A DNA stretch of 64,000 nucleotides from assembly GCA_046330935.1 (NCBI GenBank), contig JAXLRU010000006.1, forward strand, positions 124,001-188,000. Direction: 5' to 3'. A program made the translations under genes and the position numbers. Shown here one piece after another: positions 45,455-53,739 of this stretch. This stretch comes from JAXLRU01 sp046330935. Its GTDB lineage: Bacteria > Actinomycetota > Actinomycetes > Actinomycetales > Kineosporiaceae. Position 1 is the first letter of the stretch; the number at the start of each line of letters is the position of its first letter. Below the pieces are notes generated by a model. The model searched no databases and was not told the DNA's origin. It saw only the letters and a program-made list of their open reading frames with translations.

Positions 45455-46855
45455 ATGACGCAGCCGGTGCGCGTGGAGCGGGACACGATGGGCGAGGTAC
45501 TGGTGCCGGCCGACGCCCTGTTCGGGGCCCAGACCCAGCGAGCGGTGGAGAACTTCCCGATCAGCGGCGTGCGGGTCGACGCGGCCGTCGTCCACGCCCT
45601 CGCGCTGGTCAAGGCCGAGGCCGCGCGCGTCAACGCGCGGCTGGGCGTGCTGCCCGGTGACGTCGCCGACGCCGTGGCCGGCGCTGCCCTGGCCGTCGCC
45701 GAGGGCGGCCACGACGAGCACTTCCCCGTCGACGTGTTCCAGACGGGGTCGGGCACCTCGACCAACATGAACGTCAACGAGGTCGTGGCCACGCTGGCGA
45801 GCCGGTCGCTGGGCCGCCCCGTGCACCCCAACGACGACGTGAACGCCTCGCAGTCCAGCAACGACACGTTCCCCACCGCCGTCCACCTCGCGGCCGCGAC
45901 CGTCCTGACCGGGCAGACCCTGCCGGCGCTGGAGCACCTCGCGGGCGTCCTGGAGGCGGCCGCCGCTCGGTTCGCCGACGTCGTCAAGGTGGGCCGCACG
46001 CACCTGATGGACGCGACGCCGGTGACGCTGGGGCAGGAGTTCGGCGGGTACGCCGCGCAGGTGCGCCACGCCGTCGAGGACCTGCGTGCCGTCCTCCCCC
46101 GCGTCGCGGAGGTGCCCCTGGGCGGGACCGCCGTGGGCACGGGGATCAACACCCCGCCCGGGTTCGCGGCGGCGGTCGTCGCGGGGCTGGCCGAGCGCAC
46201 GGGCCTGCCGCTGACGCAGGCTCGCGACCACTTCGAGGCGCAGGGCGCGCGCGACGGGCTCGTGCGGCTGTCCGCTGGGCTGCGCGGGGCCGCCGTCAGC
46301 CTCACCAAGATCTGCAACGACCTGCGCTGGATGGGTTCCGGCCCCACCGGCGGCCTCGGCGAGATCCGCCTGCCCGACCTGCAGCCGGGGTCCTCGATCA
46401 TGCCGGGCAAGGTGAACCCCGTGGTCCCCGAGGCCGTGCTGCAGGTGTGCGCGCAGGTCGTCGGGCACGACGCCACGATCGCCTGGGCCGGCGCGTCCGG
46501 CCTGTTCGAGCTCAACGTCATGGTGCCGGTGATGTCCCGCGCCGTGCTGGAGCAGCTGCGCCTGCTCGCCACGGCGTCCCGCCTGCTGGCCGACCGGTGC
46601 GTCGCCGGGATCGAGGCCGACCGCGAGCGGGCCCGGGCCATGGCCGAGTCCTCGCCGTCGATCGTGACGCCGCTGGCCCGCGTCGTCGGCTACGACGCCG
46701 CGGCCGCGATCGCCAAGCACGCCGTGGCCCACCGCACGACCATCCGCGAGGCCGTCGCCGCCCTCGGATACCTGGAGCGGGGTGAGGTGGCGGAGGGCGA
46801 CCTCGCCGGCCTCCTCGATGTCGAGGCCATGACGAGGCCGCCCTCCGCGGACTGA
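45455..46855 (+). CDS. fumC: Fumarate hydratase, class II
   Basis: Iron-independent fumarase of the aspartase/fumarase superfamily, 466 residues, active as a tetramer. Signatures are VFQTGSGTSTNMNVNEV, DVNASQSSNDTFPTA, VGRTHLMDATPVTLGQE and the family loop GSSIMPGKVNPVVPEA with its catalytic serine. A strong AGAGGAGG precedes the ATG at 45455. An oxygen-stable enzyme beside the oxygen-sensitive class I fumarase at 34742 suggests deployment under different iron or oxygen conditions (inference). It converges on the DabB-DabA fusion gene across a repeated hairpin. Confidence 0.97.
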   Translation: MTQPVRVERDTMGEVLVPADALFGAQTQRAVENFPISGVRVDAAVVHALALVKAEAARVNARLGVLPGDVADAVAGAALAVAEGGHDEHFPVDVFQTGSGTSTNMNVNEVVATLASRSLGRPVHPNDDVNASQSSNDTFPTAVHLAAATVLTGQTLPALEHLAGVLEAAAARFADVVKVGRTHLMDATPVTLGQEFGGYAAQVRHAVEDLRAVLPRVAEVPLGGTAVGTGINTPPGFAAAVVAGLAERTGLPLTQARDHFEAQGARDGLVRLSAGLRGAAVSLTKICNDLRWMGSGPTGGLGEIRLPDLQPGSSIMPGKVNPVVPEAVLQVCAQVVGHDATIAWAGASGLFELNVMVPVMSRAVLEQLRLLATASRLLADRCVAGIEADRERARAMAESSPSIVTPLARVVGYDAAAAIAKHAVAHRTTIREAVAALGYLERGEVAEGDLAGLLDVEAMTRPPSAD

Positions 46856-46865
46856 GCCGCCGGGT

Positions 46866-46917
46866 CGGGCGCCCTCAGGCGCCCACCGGCTCGGGCGCCC
46901 TCAGGCGCCCACCGGGG
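46866..46917. repeat. 26-bp tandem duplication carrying a hairpin, fumC/dab junction
   Basis: Two copies (46866-46891 and 46892-46917, 24 of 26 identical). Each contains GGGCGCC-CTCA-GGCGCCC, a 7-bp stem with a 4-nt loop. The first copy stands in the 45-bp gap between the convergent genes. The second holds the stop codon of the DabB-DabA gene in its loop. It probably works as a two-way terminator. Confidence 0.75.
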
Positions 46918-49900
46918 CGGAGTCCCCGGCCAGCCGCACCCAGCCCCCGCCGGCCCGCCGCTCGCACGCGGTCCCGGTGGCCGGGTCGAGGGCGACCAGC
47001 CGGATCCAGGCGTTGTCGACGAGCCGCCCCGCGCCGGGTGCCCGGCCGAGGGCCCGGTCCACCAGCCCGGGGGCGCCCTCGACCAGGCACAGCAGCCGCT
47101 GCGGGGTGTGCACGCCGTCGGCGGGGGCGCCGGGCACCGGCTCCTGCCGGAACAGCGCCTGCCAGGGCAGGCCGATCCGCAGGTCGCCCCGCGGGCCGGT
47201 GAGGACGCCGACGACGCCCGTCCCGAGGAAGCCCACCGCGTTGTGCAGGGCCTTGTCGCCGGCCCCGAACCGCTGCGGGTCCAGGGTCGAGAAGGAGTAC
47301 TGCGCGGTGATCCACTGCGCCACGACGACCGGGCCGCCGAGGATCGCCCCCAGCACCGCCCCGTCGGGGTCGGTGTCCGGGGCGTAGGACTGCAGGAACG
47401 CCCGGGCCCCGAGGTCGAGACCGGTGGTCAGCTCACGCCCGCCGACGACGATCGCGGCGGCACCCGCCAGGCCCCACTCGGGCCGGATCTCGGCCCAGTC
47501 CCGGCTGCGTCGGGCCAGCTGGGCGCTGGCGGCGGCGTGGCCCTGCCGGGCCAGGGTCGCTCCCCGCTCGTGGGCGGTGGCCGCCGCGGCGTGCTCCAGC
47601 ATCGGCAGCACCGATGCCACGACCTCGGCGGCCGCCTGCGGCACCGGGGTGAGGAGGGTGATCTCGTCCCGGGTGGTGTCGTGCACCGCCGCGAGGACCA
47701 CGCAGGCCTCCGGCAGGACGAGCCCCCGCCGGGCGAGCTCGGCCCGCACCGCGACGTCGTCGAGGACGTCCGCGACCAGCCGGGCGTTGGCCCCTCCGGA
47801 CACCCCGCCGCAGGCGCCGCAGTCGTAGGCGGCTGCGAACGGGTTGTTGGCGGTGGTCCCGCCGTGCCCGGCGATCACGAGCACCTGCGGGAACTCCTCG
47901 ACCAGGGCGATGGTGCGCAGCGCGCCCTCGGCGAGGTCCACCTGCTCGGCGAAGGACAGGTCGTGCCGCAGCGAGCCCTCGGCGGGGGCGAGCCGGACCC
48001 TGCGGCCCCGCTCGTTCCCGCCCCGCAGCGAGCGCCAGGACCGGGCGGCGCTGACCAGGCCGAAGCCCCACCCGCCGAGCTCGGCGAGGGCGAGGGCCGA
48101 GGAGGTCCCCGACTGGGCGCCGAGCAGCAGCCGCGCACCGAGGTCGCCGGCACCCTGCGGGGCCACCTCGCACGAGGTCCGGGCGGGGCTGAGCAGGGCC
48201 GGGCAGCGGTCGCTGGTGCGTCCTTGGGCGTCGACGTGGCGCACCGCGGCCCCGAAGAACCCGGCGGTGCCCCAGGTGCGCCACCCGCCCGCGGCCTCCA
48301 GGTGCCGCCGCAACCGCTCGGACCGGACGTCGATGCAGGTGATCAGGCCCGCGGGGGCCGGAGGCGCGGGCCGCCGGGTGGCACCCGGCCGGCCGAGCAC
48401 GCCTCCCACGAGCTGGTCGCGGTGGCTGCGCTCGAGGGCGTCCTGCCAGATCAGGGCCCGCTCGGGTGCGGACAGGGCGACGGCGACGGCGTCCTGCTCG
48501 GGTGCGGCGTCGACCTGGGGCACCGAGGCGAGGACCGCCGCGGCGAGGTCGGGCCAGGTCAGCGCCGCGGAGCCCGCCTCCGATGCGTCGGCCTGGGCGA
48601 CGACGGCACGGCCGAGGAGCACCTCCAGGGAGAGCCGGACGGCGATCAGGTCCATCACGTCGGTCGCGGGCAGCGGCAGCCCGGCGGCGCCGGAACGCTG
48701 CCGCCAGGCGACGTGCGCGGCCCACCCGGGGGTCCGGGCCAGCAGCCGGGCGAGGTAGGCCCGCCGCAGCGGGGCGGGGACGTCGAGCTCGCGCAGGAGC
48801 AGCGCGACCGCGGCGTCGGGCGCCGCGGGCAGCCCCCGGACGGCGTCGGCGAGGCCGCGCACCCGCACGCCCCGGTGGACGGCCGGGGCGCTCGCCCACT
48901 GCTGCCACGCCGGGTAGAGGCGGTCGTGCCCCGCCGAGGGCAGGCCCGCGACGAGCAGCGCCGCGCACCAGGTGTTGGCGAGCTCGTCGGCGACGGCGGC
49001 CACCTCGCTGCCGTGCAGGTGGTCGACCTGCTCGCCGAAGGTGAGCCGGCGCCAGTGCCCGGCGGAGGACAGCGCGTCCTCGTCCTGCGGTTGCTCGCCG
49101 GCGGCGAGCAACCGCTCGACGACGGCGTCGGCGGCGTCCAGTGCCCCGCTGCCGGCCCACGCGGCCGGCTGGCCCGCCACCCAGTCGGCGGCGGCGGCGC
49201 GCAGGGCGGCGCGGGTGATGAGCCCGTCGTCGAACCGCGAGCGCTGGACGGCCTCGTCGTCGGCGAGGCGTGCCTGCCACGCCGGGCCGGCCAGGCGCAG
49301 GGCCTGCTCGTAGGGGTAGCGGGTGAGCCCGTCGAGCGGGTTGACGGCCACGGCGGTGCCCAGCGGCCACACCGGCCCGACCATGCCGGCGGCGGCCTGC
49401 CCGCAGGTGTGGGCGGCGTCGGCCTCCTCCGCGGTGACGGGGGCGGCGTCGAGCGGGGTGAGCACGGGGCGGCCCGCGGGCGCGGGGCGGTGCCCGGCCA
49501 GGGGGTGCAGCCCGGCGACGAGGACAGCGGTCAGCGCCCGCAGCCGGCCCTGCGCCATGGCCCGACCGGCGGCCCAGGTGAGCAGGAGGGTGAGGGCCGC
49601 GACGGCCAGGCCGATCCACTGCGCGGTCACGGACCAGACGTCGCCACCCCCGGCGAGGCCGTGCCACCCGGCAGCGGCGAGCACTGCGGCGGCGGGGACG
49701 GTCACGAGCAGGGCGGCGGCCACGAGCTGCGCCCGGCGCGGCAGGGGCCCGGCGGCGAGCCCCGGGGCGGGAGCGGCGACGGCCGACCACGCGGCCGCCG
49801 CGGCCGCCGCCGCCACGAGCGCGCCGAGCGCCTCGGCGGGGGTGTCGCCCCAGCCGTAGCCGACCGCGGCGGCGACGGCCGCGGCCAGGGCGAGCCCGCC

Positions 49901-51082
49901 GAGGACGAGGCCCGCGCCGGTGGGCAGCGCCCGGTTGCGCAGGAGGGAGGTGCCCGCGGGGGTGCCGGAGCCGTCGGCCAGCGGCAGCCGGGGCAGCCCG
50001 CCGCCCTGGCCGAGGAACAGCGTGGCCTTGTACAGGCCGTGCCCGCACAGGTGGGCCAGCGCCCCGCCGGGCAGCCCCAGCGCGAGCTGCAGCGCGGTGT
50101 AGCCGAGCTGGGTGGTGGTCGAGCAGGCGAGGCGGCCCTTGACGTCGGGCCGGACCCGCGCGGCGAGCGACCCGGCGGCGATCGAGGCGAGGCCCAGGAC
50201 GCCGAGGACGACGAGGGCGGGCCGGCAGGCGGCGAACAGGGGCCAGGCGAGCACGGCCGCGGCGAGGCCGCCGTTGACGACCCCGGCGTGCAGGAGGGCC
50301 GAGACGGGCGTGGGCGCCCAGGAGGTCTCCGGCAGCCACCGGGAGAACGGCACGAGGGCGGCCTGGACGGCGATGCCGGCGACGGCGAGCAGCACCCCGG
50401 CCAGCAGCAGCCCCCCGTTGCCCGGGTCGGCCGCGGCGGCGGCGAGGGCGGCGCGGTCGGCGGTGCCGGTGCCCGCGGCGGCCAGGGCGAGGCCGACCAG
50501 GACGACGGCATTGGCGGGCAGCAGCCGGGCGGCGACGGCGCGGGCGGCCCGCACGGCGGCCGGTTGCCCGCTGTGGGCCACCAGCGCGCTCACGGCGGTG
50601 CAGGCCAGCGCCCAGGCGAGCGGGATCACCAGCGTGGCGGCCGAGGTGACCGAGATCCCCAGGGCGACCAGCGCGGCGGCGAGGGCGAGGTCGAAGCGGC
50701 GGGCCGCCCGCTGCCCCTCCAGCTGGCGCCGTGCGAACACGGCGACGCACACGCCGACCACGGCGACCAGGAGGAGCAGCACCAGGGAGACGACGTCGAC
50801 GTGGACGCCGATGGGCACCTCGACGCCGCCGACGGTCAGCCCGAGCGTGGCGCGGAGGTCGCCGGCGACGGCCAGGTGCACGGCCGCCCCGGCGGCCGCG
50901 ACGAGGCCGGCGCCGGCCACGCCGAGGCTGGCCGGGAGCACCAGCGCGGAGCGCACGCGCTGGGCCACCGCGAGGGAGGACGACGACGGGACGGAGGACG
51001 CCGCGGAGGCCACGCCGACGGCGGACGACCGGAGCGCAGGAGCGGAGTCGGGCGAGGCGGACGCCGGACGGGAGCTGGTCAT
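46901..51082 (-). CDS. DabB-DabA fusion: NuoL-like transporter joined to DUF2309 carbonic-anhydrase-like subunit
   Basis: Single 1393-residue chain combining both parts of the DAB inorganic-carbon pump. Residues ~45-520 form a proton-conducting antiporter domain of NuoL type with about 12-13 helices (FSRWLPETSWAPTPVSALLHAG, LACSTTTQLGYTALQLALG, HLCGHGLYKATLFLGQGG). From ~540 the DUF2309/DabA domain begins (GPVWPLGTAVAVNPLDGL). All four zinc ligands known from Halothiobacillus DabA are recognisable: C916 and D918 in CIDVRSE, H1073 in AGHGG and C1088 in DCGACGG, with the same 15-residue H-to-C spacing. Known DABs use separate DabA and DabB proteins. The ATG at 51082 follows a TATTGT box by 7 nt. 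It is divergent from carbonic anhydrase 2. Proposed role: energy-coupled CO2 capture as bicarbonate. Confidence 0.9.
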   Translation of the reverse strand: MTSSRPASASPDSAPALRSSAVGVASAASSVPSSSSLAVAQRVRSALVLPASLGVAGAGLVAAAGAAVHLAVAGDLRATLGLTVGGVEVPIGVHVDVVSLVLLLLVAVVGVCVAVFARRQLEGQRAARRFDLALAAALVALGISVTSAATLVIPLAWALACTAVSALVAHSGQPAAVRAARAVAARLLPANAVVLVGLALAAAGTGTADRAALAAAAADPGNGGLLLAGVLLAVAGIAVQAALVPFSRWLPETSWAPTPVSALLHAGVVNGGLAAAVLAWPLFAACRPALVVLGVLGLASIAAGSLAARVRPDVKGRLACSTTTQLGYTALQLALGLPGGALAHLCGHGLYKATLFLGQGGGLPRLPLADGSGTPAGTSLLRNRALPTGAGLVLGGLALAAAVAAAVGYGWGDTPAEALGALVAAAAAAAAWSAVAAPAPGLAAGPLPRRAQLVAAALLVTVPAAAVLAAAGWHGLAGGGDVWSVTAQWIGLAVAALTLLLTWAAGRAMAQGRLRALTAVLVAGLHPLAGHRPAPAGRPVLTPLDAAPVTAEEADAAHTCGQAAAGMVGPVWPLGTAVAVNPLDGLTRYPYEQALRLAGPAWQARLADDEAVQRSRFDDGLITRAALRAAAADWVAGQPAAWAGSGALDAADAVVERLLAAGEQPQDEDALSSAGHWRRLTFGEQVDHLHGSEVAAVADELANTWCAALLVAGLPSAGHDRLYPAWQQWASAPAVHRGVRVRGLADAVRGLPAAPDAAVALLLRELDVPAPLRRAYLARLLARTPGWAAHVAWRQRSGAAGLPLPATDVMDLIAVRLSLEVLLGRAVVAQADASEAGSAALTWPDLAAAVLASVPQVDAAPEQDAVAVALSAPERALIWQDALERSHRDQLVGGVLGRPGATRRPAPPAPAGLITCIDVRSERLRRHLEAAGGWRTWGTAGFFGAAVRHVDAQGRTSDRCPALLSPARTSCEVAPQGAGDLGARLLLGAQSGTSSALALAELGGWGFGLVSAARSWRSLRGGNERGRRVRLAPAEGSLRHDLSFAEQVDLAEGALRTIALVEEFPQVLVIAGHGGTTANNPFAAAYDCGACGGVSGGANARLVADVLDDVAVRAELARRGLVLPEACVVLAAVHDTTRDEITLLTPVPQAAAEVVASVLPMLEHAAAATAHERGATLARQGHAAASAQLARRSRDWAEIRPEWGLAGAAAIVVGGRELTTGLDLGARAFLQSYAPDTDPDGAVLGAILGGPVVVAQWITAQYSFSTLDPQRFGAGDKALHNAVGFLGTGVVGVLTGPRGDLRIGLPWQALFRQEPVPGAPADGVHTPQRLLCLVEGAPGLVDRALGRAPGAGRLVDNAWIRLVALDPATGTACERRAGGGWVRLAGDSAPVGA

Positions 51083-51089
51083 GGCGGGA

Positions 51090-51119
51090 ACAATAGACGA
51101 ACTCCAGTTCGTGAATCAA
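51090..51119 (-). promoter_or_regulatory. Promoter of the DabB-DabA gene with GAAC-N4-GTTC operator
   Basis: Minus strand: -35 TTGATT (51114-51119), an 18-bp spacer, and -10 TATTGT (51090-51095), 7 nt from the ATG. The spacer contains ACGAACTCCAGTTCGT as read on the plus strand (51097-51112), a perfect 7-bp inverted repeat around two bases. Its core CGAAC-N4-GTTCG equals the Gram-positive LexA (SOS) box core. Occupancy would cover the promoter completely. Another repressor with a similar site is possible. Confidence 0.65.
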
Positions 51120-51121
51120 GC

Positions 51122-51178
51122 CTCGCGAATCAGAGTTGGTCTTACCTCTGTCGCGAGCCGCCGGGGACCTGGCAGGAT
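51122..51178 (+). promoter_or_regulatory. Interrupted palindrome and -10 box upstream of carbonic anhydrase 2
   Basis: CTCGCGA-AT-CAGAG (51122-51135) faces CTCTG-TCGCGAG (51146-51157): 12 paired bases with a 10-nt centre. CGTGAATCA and CGCGAATCA form a direct repeat 15 bp apart (51110 and 51125). A CAGGAT box at 51173-51178 lies 18 nt before the GTG, leaving a short leader with GAGGAGG. The site could serve both divergent genes. Confidence 0.4.
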
Positions 51179-51196
51179 CTGCGCCGAGGAGGTGCC

Positions 51197-51865
51197 GTGT
51201 CCGACCAGCACCAGATGCCATCGCCGTCCCCCGCTGCGGCCTGGACCAGGCTCATCGAGGGCAACGCCCGGTTCGTCGGGGGCGACACCCGCCGCCCGCA
51301 CCAGGACCCGTCCCGCCGCACGTCGGTCTCGCAGGGACAGGCCCCCTTCGCCGTCGTCCTCGGCTGCATGGACTCCCGCGTGCCCGTCGAGATCGTCTTC
51401 GACCAGGGCCTGGGTGATCTCGCCGTCGTGCGCACCGCCGGGCACGCGGTCGACAACGGCGTCCTCGGCAGCCTCGAGTTCGGTGTCAGCGCGCTGGGCG
51501 CGGCCCTGGTCGTCGTGCTCGGCCACGACGCGTGCGGGGCGGTGCGCGCGACCGTGAACGCCCACCGCACCGGCGTCCTGCCCCCCGGGTTCGTCCGGTC
51601 CGTCGTGGAGCACGTCAACACGAGCATCGTGGGGGCCCTCACGGGCGGGGCCAGCGTCGACGAGGCCGACCCCGACGCCCTCGGCGAGATCCACGTGCAG
51701 CGCACGGTCCACCTCATCGCGGAGCGCAGCCCGATGATCGGGGCCGCCCTCGCCGCGGGCACCTGCGCGGTCGTCGGAGCCGTCTACAACCTCACCACCG
51801 GCGAGGTCCGCGTGGTCGAGGCCGTCGGCCCCGTCGCGCCCGCCGTCACCGGGACCGCCGGCTGA
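51197..51865 (+). CDS. Beta-class carbonic anhydrase (copy 2, paired with the DAB fusion)
   Basis: Zinc carbonic anhydrase of 222 residues, paralog of the 43500 gene. Ligands are C57 (CMDSR with D59 and R61), H110 and C113 (GHDACGAV). GVLGSLEFGVSALGAALVVVLGH is nearly the same as in copy 1. An extra ~5 residues (ASVDEADPD) occur in the loop before the last helices. GAGGAGG precedes the GTG at 51197. It is divergent from the DabB-DabA fusion with 114 bp between starts. A cytoplasmic anhydrase next to a bicarbonate-accumulating pump would equilibrate the pool for carboxylases (inference). Confidence 0.95.
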   Translation: MSDQHQMPSPSPAAAWTRLIEGNARFVGGDTRRPHQDPSRRTSVSQGQAPFAVVLGCMDSRVPVEIVFDQGLGDLAVVRTAGHAVDNGVLGSLEFGVSALGAALVVVLGHDACGAVRATVNAHRTGVLPPGFVRSVVEHVNTSIVGALTGGASVDEADPDALGEIHVQRTVHLIAERSPMIGAALAAGTCAVVGAVYNLTTGEVRVVEAVGPVAPAVTGTAG

Positions 51866-51885
51866 CCCACCGCTCCCCCGACCTG

Positions 51886-51903
51886 GCGGATGTGCGCATC
51901 CGC
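51886..51903 (+). terminator. Small hairpin after carbonic anhydrase 2
   Basis: GCGGATG at 51886-51892 pairs with CATCCGC at 51897-51903 around a TGCG loop. It lies 20 nt past the stop. A TAGCTT box at 51928-51933, presumably the promoter of the next gene, follows. Confidence 0.45.
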
Positions 51904-51968
51904 ACTCGCGAAAGGTCGCGATGCCGCTAGCTTGCCCCCTGACAACGGTGCGGCTGTGGAGGTCGGCG

Positions 51969-53615
51969 ATGCGGGCGAAGACGAGGGCCGCACTCGCGGC
52001 CGTGGCGATCGTGGCGGCGGCGGGGGTACCCCTCGGTGCGGCGGAGCCGGCGCAGGCCGCGACCTCCCTGGTGCGGGGGGTGCACGCGGGCGGCCCCGCG
52101 CGGCAGTTCAGCCTCGGCGCCGGGGACGACCTCACCGTGCTGTTCACGGCCCTGCCGGGCCAGACGGTGACGGCCGCGGTCACGGCAGGCACCTACCCCG
52201 CCTCGTGTGACGCGAAGGTCTGGCTGGTCAGCCCCTCCGGCACCGCGCTGACGCCGCAGGTCTGCGGCGGTCGCGGGGTCACGCTCCCCGCCACCGTGGT
52301 GTCGGGGAGCGGGCTGTTCGGGGTGCGCGTGGCCGGTCAGGGCTCGGCCACCGGCGCCGTCACGGTCGCCGTCAGCTCCACGGGCGCCCGCACGATCACC
52401 CCCAACATCGGGGCGCTCAGCGTCACCGTGCCCGCCGGGGGGTCGACGGACCTCGCCTTCCGCCTCGAGCAGGGCGAGTTCGCCCACGTCGAGCTCGGCG
52501 CCGCGAGCCCCTCGGGCGGCAGCCTGCCCCGGGCGCAGCTGCTCGGCCCCACCGGCGCCGCGCTGCCCGGCGACCTCGACCACGCGACCACCACGACGTC
52601 CGGGGTGCACCGCATCCGCGTGACGAACCCGGCGTCCTTCGCCCGAACCGTTCCCGTCGACCTCACCAAGGGCCGCGACCAGGTCGCCTGGATCACCCCC
52701 GGCGCCTCCGGCGTCCGCGTGCAGCTGCCTCTGAAGGGTCAGCAGGCCCGCGTGTCCTTCAGCTCCCCGGCCGGGTACCGCGTCGTCGTCACCCCCAGCG
52801 ACTACCGGTTCAACGGTGACCAGACCTGGAGCGCCGACGGCACGTTCGTCGGACCCGACGGCAAGGCCTGGGGCGCCCTGACCACCCTGCGCAGCCCCGC
52901 CGACAGCGGCGACACCGTGCCGGTCGGCGGCAGTCAGACCCTCGTGATCGACCCGCCGATCTGGCTCACGGGGTCGCTCACCGTGGCGGTCGCGCTGGTC
53001 AAGGACCCCGCGCCGGTCGCCCTCACGGTCGGCACGCCGCTCACGCTGGCGGCACCCGAGCCGTGGACCAACCCCTCGGCCACCTTCTCGGCCACCCGCG
53101 GGGAGCTGCTCGACCTGTCGTTCACGTCCTCCGCCGCTGCCTTCGTGGCCTTGACCGGCCCCGACGGCGGCGACGCCGCCTACGGCACGCTCGATGCGAC
53201 CCACCCGTTCCGGCAGACGCTGCGGGTACCCCAGACGGGCACCTACCGGCTCGTGCTGAACCCGACGGGCGCCGCGTCGGCCCCCATCCAGGTCAGCGTG
53301 ACCAAGGCCGGCGACGCCGGGATCACCCTGGGGACGCCGCGTCGGGTGACGCTGGGCGCCGATGCCGAGGCCGCCATCGTCCTCGACATCGACCCGGCCC
53401 TGGCGGCGGGGCGCGCCCTGACCTTCTCGATCACCGACAGCACCGTCGGCGAGCTCGACCTGCAGGTGGTCTCCAGCTCCTACATCCTCACGCCGGTGCA
53501 CGTGGCCGCGGGTGACGCGTCGGGCACCCTGACCGCCGTCCCCACCGCCGGGCAGTACCAGATCCTGATCCTCAACAACGGCCCCGCCGGGCAGTTCACG
53601 CTCCGGCTGAGCTGA
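51969..53615 (+). CDS. Secreted beta-sandwich repeat protein (first of tandem pair)
   Basis: Exported protein of 548 residues, unknown function. Signal peptide MRAKTRAALAAVAIVAAAGV, cleavage near AQAAT. After it, repeated beta-sandwich units rich in Gly, Thr, Val and Pro: VRGVHAGGPARQFSLGAG, DLTVLFTALPGQTV, LFGVRVAGQGSATG, GVHRIRVTNPASFA and TYRLVLNPTGAASAP. The last element, YQILILNNGPAGQFTLRL, resembles bacterial pre-peptidase C-terminal-like folds. One cysteine pair (SCDAK and VCGGRG) is conserved with the next gene. No enzyme motif was found. GGAGGT precedes the ATG. The closest relative in the window is the gene at 53740. Confidence 0.82.
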   Translation: MRAKTRAALAAVAIVAAAGVPLGAAEPAQAATSLVRGVHAGGPARQFSLGAGDDLTVLFTALPGQTVTAAVTAGTYPASCDAKVWLVSPSGTALTPQVCGGRGVTLPATVVSGSGLFGVRVAGQGSATGAVTVAVSSTGARTITPNIGALSVTVPAGGSTDLAFRLEQGEFAHVELGAASPSGGSLPRAQLLGPTGAALPGDLDHATTTTSGVHRIRVTNPASFARTVPVDLTKGRDQVAWITPGASGVRVQLPLKGQQARVSFSSPAGYRVVVTPSDYRFNGDQTWSADGTFVGPDGKAWGALTTLRSPADSGDTVPVGGSQTLVIDPPIWLTGSLTVAVALVKDPAPVALTVGTPLTLAAPEPWTNPSATFSATRGELLDLSFTSSAAAFVALTGPDGGDAAYGTLDATHPFRQTLRVPQTGTYRLVLNPTGAASAPIQVSVTKAGDAGITLGTPRRVTLGADAEAAIVLDIDPALAAGRALTFSITDSTVGELDLQVVSSSYILTPVHVAAGDASGTLTAVPTAGQYQILILNNGPAGQFTLRLS

Positions 53616-53624
53616 GGACCGCAC

Positions 53625-53641
53625 GCTGCGCCGCGCGCAGC
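53625..53641 (+). terminator. Short hairpin between the tandem secreted-protein genes
   Basis: GCTGCGC (53625-53631) pairs with GCGCAGC (53635-53641) around a CGC loop, 9 nt after the stop. A weak or attenuating terminator is plausible. Confidence 0.4.
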
Positions 53642-53739
53642 AGCCGTCGCGTTCGTCACGTTCGCCGTGATCGCCCTCGGGCGCCACGCCCGCTCGCCTA
53701 CCGTGCGAGCGAGCGTGGCGCGCGAGGCCGGAGGCGACG

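Noticed and set aside
47108..51196. Very long plus-strand frame opposite the DabB-DabA gene, in frame with carbonic anhydrase 2
   Set aside because: Only the last 222 residues are a protein family. The remainder is Gly/Arg/His-rich antisense, and GAGGAGG marks the GTG at 51197 as the start.
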